The notes under the pieces were generated by a model. It saw only the letters and a program-made list of their open reading frames with translations. It ran no database searches and was not told the origin of the DNA. Both the position numbers and the translations under genes were made by a program. A DNA stretch of 64,000 bases from Pelagimonas sp. (GTDB lineage Bacteria; Pseudomonadota; Alphaproteobacteria; Rhodobacterales; Rhodobacteraceae): assembly GCA_025210265.1 (NCBI GenBank), contig JAOASD010000009.1, forward strand, positions 1-64,000, read 5' to 3'. Below are positions 45,626-54,626 of the stretch, in pieces (the stretch's first letter is position 1; every line of letters starts with the position of its first letter).

Positions 45626-48133
45626 ATGGGCCTTCTGGACATCAACAATACCCGGCAGGTGCCGGAAAACTCGGGGCTGTCGATCCCCTATGGTCAGCTT
45701 TATGTCTATGTGGATGATACAGAGACATTGGCGCCGCTTTATTCGGACAATTCTCTGACATTCACCCGTGAAAACCCGATGGAGGCCGATCCGTCCGGGT
45801 CTTTTCCGACCTGCTATCTGGCGGATGGCGTGTATCGTCTGGAATTTCACAACCAGTTTGACCAGCTGGTGCTGAGCCTGCCCGGTGTCGTGGTGAATGA
45901 CAGTCTGGATGAAACCGCCGGGGCGGGATTCCCGGATTTCCCGACTGTGACCGACCTGTTGAACAACGACAATCTACAGCAAAATTCCGCGTCCGAGCCA
46001 AACTATATCGAGCCCGGCTCGCTGCTGAATGTGACCACCGGGGACATCAGTTACCGCGTGACGCCCAGCGGTGCAGGGGACGAGCATCTGGCCACGGATG
46101 GTGGGCTGAAGCTGTATGTGAACCTGAACCGCTACGAGCTGAAGGCCGAAGCGTTTGGCGTGAAGTTCAGCGGCGATCCGCTGGATGCGGCAAACAATGC
46201 GCAGGCGGTGCAGGAGGCATTGGACTGGCTGCATGGGGAAGGGCAGGGCGGTCGTCTTAGCCTGGCCTCCGAAGGGCATATGGTTGTGAATGCGCCGATC
46301 GCCATGCGCTCGGGTCTGCATCTGGATGGGGCCGGGTCGCTGGTGGAAAACGTGCTGACCGCGGCGGACGGGCAGGGGCATCTGTCCCAGACCTGTCTGG
46401 TGCTGGGCAGCTGGGCCACGCAGGATGACAATGATTACACCTGGCGCCGTCTGAAATCAGTGGATGAGGGCGATATTTATATCGAGGCCGCCAATAACGG
46501 CACGGCCTGGACACAGGTTGGGCACGAGCTGGTGTTTGTGAATGCCACGGCGAATAATGTGCCCACCAGTTCCTTTGGGGATGGTGTGGATGGCCAGGGC
46601 GGTGGCAATGGTGATTACGACAGCCTGCAGACCCGTGTTGTCACCCGGATCGAAGGCAGCCGGATCTATCTGGACCTGCCCGTGACCGAAGGCATGGCGG
46701 CCGGTTCGGGTACGCTGGCGGATGTGAATGATCCGGCCACGGGTGGCTGGGTTGTCGATGCCAGCTGGGACAGCGTGGACAACACCCGCCGCAATGGTCT
46801 GATTGATCGTGGTGCGCGCCATGTGATCAGCCGCTTTACCGTCAGCGATCTGCATCTGAAGGCGCAGTCTGGCGTGGTGATGCAGCGCGGCGGGATGCAT
46901 CGTGGTCAGATCGAACGCATTTCCGTGCGCCCTGCGGACACGGTGCATCAGGAATATGGCTTTGTCGCCAACCTGATGAGCTGGACCAAGCTGCGCGACT
47001 GGGAATCGCCCTTCTGGACCCGCGCGGTCGAGATCGCCGGTGGCTCCAGCTATTCGGACCTGTCGGGGCTGCGCATTTTCCAGCACCAGCCGCCAGGTGT
47101 CAGCCTGCCGACGCAGGAACATCTGATCCGTATCTGTGGCGAAAATTCGCGCCATATCACCGTACATGATTCACAGTTTGAACTGGGGATCCTGCAGGAC
47201 AGCGTGTCCATGCTGCGGTTCAGCGGCGGGGCGCAATCGGTGTTCCGCAACAACAGTGTCACGGGGCAGGGGGCCAGCGCGGCCATCACCTTTGACGAAG
47301 GCGATTGGGGGCATTTTGTGCTTAACAACCGCTTCCGTGGCACGGCTGTGACCGGGATTGATCTGCGAGGGCAGGACAACCGCGTTGCGGGCAATGTGAT
47401 GGAGGTCACCACCACCGGCAAAAACCTGCGGGTGAATGCCGAGGCGGATGGCTGTCAGGCGTCTGGCAATGATCTGCGCGACGGGATCATGCGGGTTGAT
47501 GCGGATCCGGCACCGGGCAACCGGGCGTCTGTGCTGCGCAACAACCGCGGTGTTGTGTCGATTGAACGCTCGGGCCGGGCCGTGATTGCGGGCAACAGCA
47601 GTTCCAACTGGGAAGAGCTGGGGGCCCTGATCGACGCATGGGATGATGGCGCGACCAATTTTACCAGTTCCTCCACGCTTGGAATGCTGCATGATGCGCT
47701 GGTGATCCCGGCGGGGATGCTGGAACCCGGCACGCGGCTGAATTTCGACTTCGAGGGCGAGAAGGTCGGCACAAATGGTTTTGCCACGCTGCGCCTGGTC
47801 ATGGCGATTGATGATGACGAAGATGATGTCGACATTGATGGTGATGACAGCGTCGTGACCCTGTTCAATTGGAGCTTTGGCAACAATGCGAATTTGGATG
47901 TGGCCGGTGGGGTCAATGTCACGATGCAGAACAGCACGTCGATCGAGTTCGGTGCCTGGGGTCTGACATCGGGGCCAAGCTATGCCAACAGCGCCGCGCC
48001 GGGCGGGCTGAATCTGACGGGCAAGCCGCTGCGGTTTGAATGGCGGGGCAGCACCTCTTCGGGGGCGGAACTGCGCCTGCATCGCATCCGGCTGAAGGCC
48101 GAGCGGCGTGGCTATGTCAGCGTCGGTGGCTAA
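45626..48133 (+). CDS. tailspike-like right-handed beta-helix protein
   Basis: An 835-residue protein. Residues ~1-100 resemble head-binding or connector domains of phage tail spikes (SGLSIPYGQLYVYVDDTETLAPLYSDNSLTF; YLADGVYRLEFHNQFDQLVL). Residues ~180-680 look like a pectate-lyase-type beta-helix (FGVKFSGDPLDAANNAQAVQEALDWL start; repeated SxFRNNSVTGQ-, NNRFRGTAVTGIDLRGQDNRVAGNVM-like rungs). The ~150-residue C-terminus is acidic and Ser/Asn-rich. No signal peptide is visible. ATG at 45626 follows GAGGAGATCAGG. In an EPS locus it may be a lyase, epimerase or attachment protein; activity is unknown. Confidence 0.7.
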   Translation: MGLLDINNTRQVPENSGLSIPYGQLYVYVDDTETLAPLYSDNSLTFTRENPMEADPSGSFPTCYLADGVYRLEFHNQFDQLVLSLPGVVVNDSLDETAGAGFPDFPTVTDLLNNDNLQQNSASEPNYIEPGSLLNVTTGDISYRVTPSGAGDEHLATDGGLKLYVNLNRYELKAEAFGVKFSGDPLDAANNAQAVQEALDWLHGEGQGGRLSLASEGHMVVNAPIAMRSGLHLDGAGSLVENVLTAADGQGHLSQTCLVLGSWATQDDNDYTWRRLKSVDEGDIYIEAANNGTAWTQVGHELVFVNATANNVPTSSFGDGVDGQGGGNGDYDSLQTRVVTRIEGSRIYLDLPVTEGMAAGSGTLADVNDPATGGWVVDASWDSVDNTRRNGLIDRGARHVISRFTVSDLHLKAQSGVVMQRGGMHRGQIERISVRPADTVHQEYGFVANLMSWTKLRDWESPFWTRAVEIAGGSSYSDLSGLRIFQHQPPGVSLPTQEHLIRICGENSRHITVHDSQFELGILQDSVSMLRFSGGAQSVFRNNSVTGQGASAAITFDEGDWGHFVLNNRFRGTAVTGIDLRGQDNRVAGNVMEVTTTGKNLRVNAEADGCQASGNDLRDGIMRVDADPAPGNRASVLRNNRGVVSIERSGRAVIAGNSSSNWEELGALIDAWDDGATNFTSSSTLGMLHDALVIPAGMLEPGTRLNFDFEGEKVGTNGFATLRLVMAIDDDEDDVDIDGDDSVVTLFNWSFGNNANLDVAGGVNVTMQNSTSIEFGAWGLTSGPSYANSAAPGGLNLTGKPLRFEWRGSTSSGAELRLHRIRLKAERRGYVSVGG

Positions 48134-48139
48134 GATCCC

Positions 48140-49603
48140 TCACTTGGGCGCATGACCTGACGGGGCGGGCAGCGGAGCATATCCGCTGCCCCTCTGTCGT
48201 TTGCGGGCAAAGCTGTGCTGGATCAGCAGGTAACACAGCCAGATCAGCACCAGATTGGTCAGGATCCGCACCACGCCCTGCGAAAAGGCGGCATTGGACA
48301 GGTTGGCCAGATCCAGCGCAAAGGTGAAATACAAAGGCGCGGCAAAGGCGCTGGTTTTCAGCACCGGATTCAGACTGTTGGGCACAAGCCGCAGCACATA
48401 GCCAAAGGCCAGCGCGGCCAGCAACATGCCGGGCAGGCCGAAATTGATCCAGCCTTCGTTGATGATGCTGGGCGGGCGCCCAGTGCGGATCACGCGGGCC
48501 TGCATGACCTCACCTTTGATCCGTTTGCCAAGGGACACATCCGGTTTTCCGGGCCAGACGGATCGCGGAATAGGCGCGGTGATCCATGTCAGATAGGTGC
48601 TGCCCAGCTGGTATTTCATCCGGTCTGGCACATGGGTCACGATATGGGCGGTGCCGAACAGGGACAGACCGTTGCCGCTTTCGGCGAGGGCCAGGAACGG
48701 GTTGGCAAAACTTTCGGCATCGCCCCGTTGCGCGGCACTGCGCAGGGCGGACATGGTGCCAAAGATCACCAGAACGGCCAGCGACGTGGCGATCAGGGTG
48801 CTGCGGCTCAGCCGGTTATGCACCGACAGCACGATCATCAGCCCCAGAATGGTGAACACCACAGACGAGCGCGCCGAGGCGATAAAAGGCAGGGCAAAGC
48901 TGATGGCGCAAAGCAGCCAGATCTGCCAGCGGATCCAGCGCGGCAGCACCTTGAACCGCCCCAGATAATAGCTCAGCACAATCAACATAAGCGGCACGCT
49001 GAGGCTGCCGATCATGCGCAGATACCCGGCCGAGGCATAGGTGACTTCGCCATTCGATACGATCTGCACGGCGCGTTTGCGCGAAATATCGGCGATGGAA
49101 CTGGCCAGCCCGCCGGTGCGCTCGACAAACAGGGCCAGCGCGCCCAGTCCCAGCACCAGCCCCACGATGATGGCAAACTGAAAGCCGCGCGCGGACAGGC
49201 GATCCTCGCGCGGCAGGATGCGTTCCACCGGCAGGCGGGTCTTGCAGGCGGCATAGCCAAAGCCGACCAGCAGCATGGTCACCGCATAAAGCAGCGTGAT
49301 CGGGATAAAATCCGCCTGGCTCAGGTCGCCCATCAGGATCTGAATGCGCCGGGTCTGGTCAAAGGTGATGAAATAGCTGGGCGCGGTGCAGCCGATCACC
49401 ACAAACAGCGCCACCAGGTTCAGCGGGTCATATGGGGCCATGGGCCGATAGGCGAGCACAGGAAAGAAATACAGCGCGGCCAGCGACAGATGCCCCAGCG
49501 CGATCAGCTGCAACCCTTGGGTTTGGCTTAACAGGGCCAGTAAAAACCAGCCCAAAGCCAGGCCAAAATTGACCAGAAGAAAGACAAAAAGCACAGCGCG
49601 CAT
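48140..49603 (-). CDS. Wzy-like polysaccharide repeat-unit polymerase
   Basis: A 487-residue membrane protein with about twelve helices and a large loop carrying STYLTWITAPIPRSVWPGKPDVSLGKRI and SIINEGWINFGLPGMLLAALAFG, a pattern found in O-antigen/EPS polymerases. It should join flipped lipid-linked repeat units in the periplasm. ATG at 49603 is the first ATG in frame; a TTG at 49639 would add 12 residues. It converges with the beta-helix gene, six bases apart. Confidence 0.82.
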   Translation of the reverse strand: MRAVLFVFLLVNFGLALGWFLLALLSQTQGLQLIALGHLSLAALYFFPVLAYRPMAPYDPLNLVALFVVIGCTAPSYFITFDQTRRIQILMGDLSQADFIPITLLYAVTMLLVGFGYAACKTRLPVERILPREDRLSARGFQFAIIVGLVLGLGALALFVERTGGLASSIADISRKRAVQIVSNGEVTYASAGYLRMIGSLSVPLMLIVLSYYLGRFKVLPRWIRWQIWLLCAISFALPFIASARSSVVFTILGLMIVLSVHNRLSRSTLIATSLAVLVIFGTMSALRSAAQRGDAESFANPFLALAESGNGLSLFGTAHIVTHVPDRMKYQLGSTYLTWITAPIPRSVWPGKPDVSLGKRIKGEVMQARVIRTGRPPSIINEGWINFGLPGMLLAALAFGYVLRLVPNSLNPVLKTSAFAAPLYFTFALDLANLSNAAFSQGVVRILTNLVLIWLCYLLIQHSFARKRQRGSGYAPLPAPSGHAPK

Positions 49604-49664
49604 AGGCAGGGTGTAGCCGCGCCGCGCCCATGTGTCCAACTCAAAGCCCGTTCAACGCTGAGAA

Positions 49665-49690
49665 CAAAAAAACCTGCCTGAAACACAGGC
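49665..49690 (-). terminator. probable terminator of the sulfotransferase/flippase operon
   Basis: On the minus strand GCCTG (49690-49686), loop TGTTT, CAGGC (49680-49676), then AGG and a T-run of eight. The stem is short, so strength is moderate. It lies 20 bp after the stop of the gene at 49711. Confidence 0.55.
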
Positions 49691-49710
49691 GCATATTCAG
49701 GGGATCCGGT

Positions 49711-50517
49711 TTATTTCTGCGATAGGCGATCGGTCAGGGTTTTCACAGTCTCAGGGTGTAATGTGTCCTGCATCTTGCGCGCTTTGGGCAGCAGCAGCGC
49801 CTTGATCCGATCGCGCAGCCCTGTCGGCATCAGCGGTTTGATCCGGTACAGGTAGACATCAGACGCAGCGATCCGGGCCAGAACCGATCCGCGCGGGATC
49901 ACCCTTTTCCCGTCGGATGCGTTGCGATGGCTGTCTGCAACGCTCGCAGGCGCATCCACCCCCAGAAAAGCGCAGATCTGCGTCAGCGCGGCGGGGCGGT
50001 CGGCCAGATACTCCTCAAACGCCATGACCAAGACCTGCGCCTCGTCAAAATTCGCCCGCCAGGGGGCCAGCTGCCGCGCATATTGGCTGTAGGCGACATA
50101 GGTTTCGTCCTCCAGCACGGCGCGGTTCATCGGGCGCTGTTCGATCCCCAACCCCCACAAATGATGATACTGCGAGCGGATCCGCCGGATCGGGTCGCGG
50201 GTCAGGTAGATCAGCTTGACCTCTGGGCCCAGCACCCGCAGCGCGCGTTCTGCCACCCCGCTATGGGTTGGCAGTTTGGTATAGGCGGTGGAGGCCTCGC
50301 CACAAAGTGCCCCCTTGGGCGCGCCCGCGAATTTTGCCGCATAGGCGGCGCGGCCGGCATCGGTTTCGACCTCTGGATGGATCAGATCCTCGGGTTCTTT
50401 TTCCGGCGGCAGGTACAGGCCCGGCACGCGGGTCAGGTCTTCGTAAAGGGTTGTGGTCCCGGCCTTCATCGCCCCGATGATCAGGAAATGGGGCAGGGTC
50501 TGTTGTGCCGCGCTCAT
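49711..50517 (-). CDS. sulfotransferase domain protein (EPS locus, copy 3)
   Basis: A 268-residue sulfotransferase: PAPS loop FLIIGAMKAGTTTLYEDL (residues ~11-28), 3'-phosphate site LIYLTRDPIRRIRSQYHH. This is the heparan N-/O-sulfotransferase-like group. It is the last gene of a minus-strand operon starting at the GDP-mannose epimerase and has an ATGA overlap with the flippase. It most likely sulfates a sugar of the polymer. Confidence 0.85.
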   Translation of the reverse strand: MSAAQQTLPHFLIIGAMKAGTTTLYEDLTRVPGLYLPPEKEPEDLIHPEVETDAGRAAYAAKFAGAPKGALCGEASTAYTKLPTHSGVAERALRVLGPEVKLIYLTRDPIRRIRSQYHHLWGLGIEQRPMNRAVLEDETYVAYSQYARQLAPWRANFDEAQVLVMAFEEYLADRPAALTQICAFLGVDAPASVADSHRNASDGKRVIPRGSVLARIAASDVYLYRIKPLMPTGLRDRIKALLLPKARKMQDTLHPETVKTLTDRLSQK

Positions 50518-51809
50518 GTGGTTTCCTCGCTATATCGGCCCGAGCGGATGATCCCCCGGCAGGTCCAGAGCTGCGCCGCTACCAGCAGCCAGATCGACAG
50601 CGCCGTGCCCAAGGCCGCGCCAAGCGCGCCGAATGACGGGATCAGCGCCAGATTGGCCAACAGGTTCACCACCAGCGCCGCGGTGGTCATCTGGCCAAAG
50701 GCCTTTTGCCGCCCGGACATCAGGATAAAATTCGTTGTCGCCATGTTCAGCGCCGCACCCAGCTGCGCCAGCGCCAGAACCGCCAGAACCGGCCCGCCAG
50801 GTGCGTAATCTGCGCCAAACAGCCAGCTCATGACCGGGGCGGCGAACAACACCAGCGCGACGGCCATCGGTGCCGCATATAGCGTCGCAAAGCCAAGCGC
50901 GCCGAACAGCAGGCGTTTGGCCTGTTGGATTTTGCCCTGTGCGATGGCGGTGGAGATCCGCGCCGTCAGCACCGTGGACAGCACCGTCATGGGCGCGGTC
51001 AGCAGATAGGTCACGCGCAGCGCCGCGCCGTATAGCCCGACCTCGGATAGCACGGCCAGCGGTGCGAGCATCAGAACATCTGTCTTGTTCATCAACAGTT
51101 TGGATGACATGCCGACCAGTGCGGGCAGGGCGGTTTTCATCCAATGGCGCAGGCGGTAGCGCGGGGTTTGGCCTGCGGTTTCCGGCGGGATGTGGCGGCG
51201 CACCCAGAGGAACCCGGCCAGCACCGCCAGCACGCTGCCGCCTGTATAGATCAGCATTGCCGCCGCTGGGGTCAGCCCTCCACCCCAGAGCAGTGCAAGC
51301 CCGGCGCACATGATCACCGGGGGGATCATCTCGTCCAGCAGGATGCCGTTTTGCGGGCGGTGCAGCGCGGCCAGCATATTGCGCAGCAGCGCGCGAAACC
51401 CCATGGCGGGCAGCACCAGCGCGCCCAGCAAAAGCCCGTCATACAGCTTGTGATCGCTGCCCAGCCCCAGTGCCAGCAGCGCCAGCAGCGCCGCGCTGAT
51501 CAGCGTGGCGATACCGACAATGCCCTGCGCCGCGCGCCACAGCCCGGCCAGATGGGCCCAGTCCTCATCCACGCGGTAGCGCGGGACAAAGCGTTGCAGC
51601 AGGGTCGGCCAGCCAAGCCCGCCGAGACGCCCGCCGATCAGCCCGACCCCCAGCGCAAAAGTAAACGCGCCAAACCCTTCGGGGGCCAGCACCCGCGCGG
51701 CCATCACCGTCATGCCCAGCTGCGCAAACCGCGCGGCCAGCGAGATGGCAAAAGACGGCACTGCCGCTTTGCCCGTGTCGGACCGGATCAGGCGCTTGAA
51801 CAGGGTCAT
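50514..51809 (-). CDS. Wzx-type polysaccharide flippase
   Basis: A 431-residue protein with about twelve membrane helices of the MATE/MOP superfamily (FAISLAARFAQLGMTVMAARVLAPEGFGAFTF at the N-terminus; MSSKLLMNKTDVLMLAPLAVLSEVGLYGAALR in the middle). It flips undecaprenyl-linked repeat units across the inner membrane. It is the only flippase in the window and would be shared if both EPS blocks make separate polymers. ATGA overlaps link it to both neighbours. Confidence 0.9.
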   Translation of the reverse strand: MTLFKRLIRSDTGKAAVPSFAISLAARFAQLGMTVMAARVLAPEGFGAFTFALGVGLIGGRLGGLGWPTLLQRFVPRYRVDEDWAHLAGLWRAAQGIVGIATLISAALLALLALGLGSDHKLYDGLLLGALVLPAMGFRALLRNMLAALHRPQNGILLDEMIPPVIMCAGLALLWGGGLTPAAAMLIYTGGSVLAVLAGFLWVRRHIPPETAGQTPRYRLRHWMKTALPALVGMSSKLLMNKTDVLMLAPLAVLSEVGLYGAALRVTYLLTAPMTVLSTVLTARISTAIAQGKIQQAKRLLFGALGFATLYAAPMAVALVLFAAPVMSWLFGADYAPGGPVLAVLALAQLGAALNMATTNFILMSGRQKAFGQMTTAALVVNLLANLALIPSFGALGAALGTALSIWLLVAAQLWTCRGIIRSGRYSEETT

Positions 51810-52498
51810 GACTGCTCCAGCGAAGATGTCAGGCGCTGATAGATCGCCTGGGCTTTGGCACGGGCGGCTTGTGCTTCGGGAGCCTGCACAGCCGCGGCAG
51901 CGCGGGCCTCGGCAGCCTGTTTTGCAGCACCCGTGATGTCAGGGCGCGAGGTGTCGCTGACCGCGCGCATCACCCGGTCGCGCGCATCCGGCGCGTCCAG
52001 ACCGTCAACCGACAGGCCAAGGTCAAACCGGGCGTTCAGCGCGGCAATCACATCGCGCGGGCGGCGGGTCACATCCTCAAAACTGAACCAGACAAGGCCG
52101 GGCCCGGTCAGGGGCAGGGCGGTGCGATAAAAGGTGACAAATTCCAGATAGGCGGCGCGGGCGTCGATCTGATTGCCCGAATAGGTGAGGTAGCTGCGCA
52201 CCGCGTCATCGGGATCGCGATACAGTACCATGGCAGGCACGCCCAGCCGCAGAGCCTGTTTCACATGGGCGGCGGCGTGGCTGTGATGGGCCAGCGCGAT
52301 GTCACCGGGGGCGGCATGGCGCACCAGCGCCTCGGTCCAGGTGTTGGCGCAGCGGGGGAAACCTTCGATCAGCAGCCTTGTGTCGACGGTCACAACCGTA
52401 TGCGGTTTGCGCGCCTTGCGGATCGGCAGGTACAGTGTCGGATGTTTGGAAATCCAGCGGCGCAGGGCGCGCGCGGGCGATGAGCTGCGGCGGATCAT
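51806..52498 (-). CDS. sulfotransferase family protein (EPS locus, copy 4)
   Basis: A 230-residue protein with a plausible PAPS loop, IEGFPRCANTWTEALV, and a second site LYRDPDDAVRSYLTYSGN, so it looks like a divergent, short sulfotransferase. The C-terminus is Ala/Arg-rich (KQAAEARAAAAVQAPEAQAARAKAQ in part). ATG at 52498 overlaps the upstream glycosyltransferase stop (ATGA); the longer frame is a shadow. Confidence 0.72.
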   Translation of the reverse strand: MIRRSSSPARALRRWISKHPTLYLPIRKARKPHTVVTVDTRLLIEGFPRCANTWTEALVRHAAPGDIALAHHSHAAAHVKQALRLGVPAMVLYRDPDDAVRSYLTYSGNQIDARAAYLEFVTFYRTALPLTGPGLVWFSFEDVTRRPRDVIAALNARFDLGLSVDGLDAPDARDRVMRAVSDTSRPDITGAAKQAAEARAAAAVQAPEAQAARAKAQAIYQRLTSSLEQS

Positions 52499-53559
52499 GT
52501 GGTCATTTCCTCGATCAGGTGCTGCAGTGCGGTCAGGTCGCGGGCGCGATGCGTGGCGCTGACCTCCAGCGCCGATTGTGAGGCTGCGTCCAGTACGCCC
52601 TTTGCCCAATCCGTTAGGATCGGCGTGGCGGCCTGCGCATAGCCCTGTTCAGGCAGCAGCCATTCGGCGGGCAGTTGATCGGGGATCGCGCCGCGTGGCG
52701 TGGCTAGAACCGGAGTGCCGTGTGCCAATGCCTCGTAAATTGTGACGGGCAGGGCCTCGTTTTTATAAAGCGTCGGGAACAGCAGCACGTCGCAGCGGTT
52801 TAGAAAGGCGGTTTTGTCCTCGCCATGCACGGGGCCAAGCCAGTGGCGATTGGGTTGCTGACAAAAGGTTTCGACGCGCGCGCGCAGCGTGGGGTCACTG
52901 ATGGGACCGGCAATTTCGCAGCGCAGATCGGGGTTTGCGGCCTGCGCCTGTTCTACGGTCTCAAAAAAGGGCTCTATCCCTTTGGAAAGCGTGATATTCC
53001 CCAGAAAGCCAATGGTTTTCAGATGCTTGCGCGGTGAAATGTCAGCGGGGCAGGGGGCAAAGCCGCTATTGCCCAGCACGTGGATTTTCTCCGCCCCGTA
53101 AAGATCGCGCAGCCTCTTTGCCATGCCGTCAGAGAGCGCAATGTGATGGGCGCGGGTGCCAAGTGTCCGGCAGATCATCGCCATCAGCGGATCACGCTGA
53201 TTGATGTAGGAATAGACATGGTGATGCAGCCAGACCTTGCGAAAGCCCAGCCGCAGGATCACCGCCTGCACCGCGTTAAAGGCCAGGCCCTTGCCCGCAT
53301 CCGGGACAAAATAGGCGCTGCGTCGGCCCCGGCTGTGCAATGCGGCGCGCAGGCTGGCGGCGATCAGACCGGCCTGTTTGGTGGCAGACCAGCGCGCCCC
53401 GGAAAACCCGTGCAGATTGCGCACCGGCCACAGGCGAAACCCGGCGCGGACCGACAGCGCATCGGTCATGGCGGCGCTGACCACGGTCTGCCCCGTGACC
53501 GGCGGCGCCAGCACGACAATGGCGTCAAGGCCAGCGGTTACAGGTGTTCCTTCAGCCAT
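52495..53559 (-). CDS. glycosyltransferase family 4 protein
   Basis: A 354-residue GT-B enzyme. The C-terminal GT4 domain includes IGFLGNITLSKGIEPFFE, WLGPVHGEDKTAFLNRCDVLLFPTLYKNEALPVTIYEAL and AHGTPVLAT, with the conserved E-x7-E sugar-donor motif in NEALPVTIYE. It adds a sugar to the lipid-linked repeat; specificity is unknown. It overlaps the pyruvyltransferase gene by 22 bp. Confidence 0.88.
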   Translation of the reverse strand: MAEGTPVTAGLDAIVVLAPPVTGQTVVSAAMTDALSVRAGFRLWPVRNLHGFSGARWSATKQAGLIAASLRAALHSRGRRSAYFVPDAGKGLAFNAVQAVILRLGFRKVWLHHHVYSYINQRDPLMAMICRTLGTRAHHIALSDGMAKRLRDLYGAEKIHVLGNSGFAPCPADISPRKHLKTIGFLGNITLSKGIEPFFETVEQAQAANPDLRCEIAGPISDPTLRARVETFCQQPNRHWLGPVHGEDKTAFLNRCDVLLFPTLYKNEALPVTIYEALAHGTPVLATPRGAIPDQLPAEWLLPEQGYAQAATPILTDWAKGVLDAASQSALEVSATHRARDLTALQHLIEEMTT

Positions 53560-54626
53560 GTGATCTCGGCTTCCTGTTCTTCCTGCAGCCGGTCCAGATC
53601 CAGCGTCACCATGCGATCGCGGATATCGCCAATCCCGACGCGGCCAAACAGGGCCGAGCGCGGGGAGGGCGTGAACAGCATCGCGGGATTGCCAAAGGCC
53701 AGTGTCGCCACGCAGGCATGGACCCGGTCCGACAGGGTGAAATCCGCATTGGCGTAGATGTTGATATAGGTCCAGGGCTCGTCCGAGGCGGTGGCGTTGG
53801 GCTGGCGATAGATCTTATGCGTCACATGCGGGAAAAACCGGTGTTCCGGGCGCACGACCATGCGGCCGTCAAACTCAGCGGGCAGTTTGCGGCGGTCAAA
53901 AAGATCGGCGAAATAGGCTTTGATCTTGCCCTTATGTGACGCCTCGTCCAGCCGCTTGGGCACGGCCAGATGCCAGTCGCGCCCCTCGATTTCCACCACG
54001 CGCGTGTTGAATTTCGGGCCGGGATCCTGTGCCAGAATTTCCGGTTCGGGATAGCGGTCAAAGTTCTTGGCGATGTAATTCACATCGGCGCGCTTGGCAA
54101 AGGGACGGGCGCAGCGGTTCAGGAACCAGCCGCTGTCGATCCCGTCATATTTTGGCACGCCGGGCAGCCAGTCCTTGAGAATGCCATAAGACCGGTCATC
54201 GCGGGTGGAGATCAGCGCGGGCGGGTATTCCTCAAGAAAGGATTTCACCGCCGCGATTTCGCGATCATGGAATTTGAAAAAGGCCGAGGACAAGAACACG
54301 ACCTTGATGCCGCGCTGCTGGAAGGTCTTGAATAGCTTTTCCCAGCTTTGCCGGATCCAGCCATTCAGCACCGGCCCTTGCAGAACAAAGGTGTCGATAT
54401 CCAGATATTGCAGGAAATCGACATAAGTGTCGGGGTTGCCTTTGAATTTATTGTGCAGCGTGCGGTAGTTGGGCTGATCCTGGAAAAAGCCGACCTGATC
54501 TTCGCCATAGATCCGTTTCAGCACATATTCGCCGCCGAGGTTGAAAAAGGCGTTGCCGACATTCTGCGCCCATTGACCGCCGACAAGGCCGACGCGGGGG
54601 GCGGGGGGATCCATCATCACTGGCAT
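53538..54626 (-). CDS. polysaccharide pyruvyltransferase family protein
   Basis: A 362-residue protein resembling WcaK/CsaB-type pyruvyltransferases: N-terminal GLVGGQWAQNVGNAFFNLGGEYVL, and the conserved late motif NADFTLSDRVHACVATLAFGNPAMLF. Such enzymes add ketal-linked pyruvate from phosphoenolpyruvate to a hexose and give the polymer negative charge. The N-terminal part is more divergent than the core, so some doubt remains. It starts nine bases before the stop of the preceding glycosyltransferase. Confidence 0.75.
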   Translation of the reverse strand: MPVMMDPPAPRVGLVGGQWAQNVGNAFFNLGGEYVLKRIYGEDQVGFFQDQPNYRTLHNKFKGNPDTYVDFLQYLDIDTFVLQGPVLNGWIRQSWEKLFKTFQQRGIKVVFLSSAFFKFHDREIAAVKSFLEEYPPALISTRDDRSYGILKDWLPGVPKYDGIDSGWFLNRCARPFAKRADVNYIAKNFDRYPEPEILAQDPGPKFNTRVVEIEGRDWHLAVPKRLDEASHKGKIKAYFADLFDRRKLPAEFDGRMVVRPEHRFFPHVTHKIYRQPNATASDEPWTYINIYANADFTLSDRVHACVATLAFGNPAMLFTPSPRSALFGRVGIGDIRDRMVTLDLDRLQEEQEAEITWLKEHL

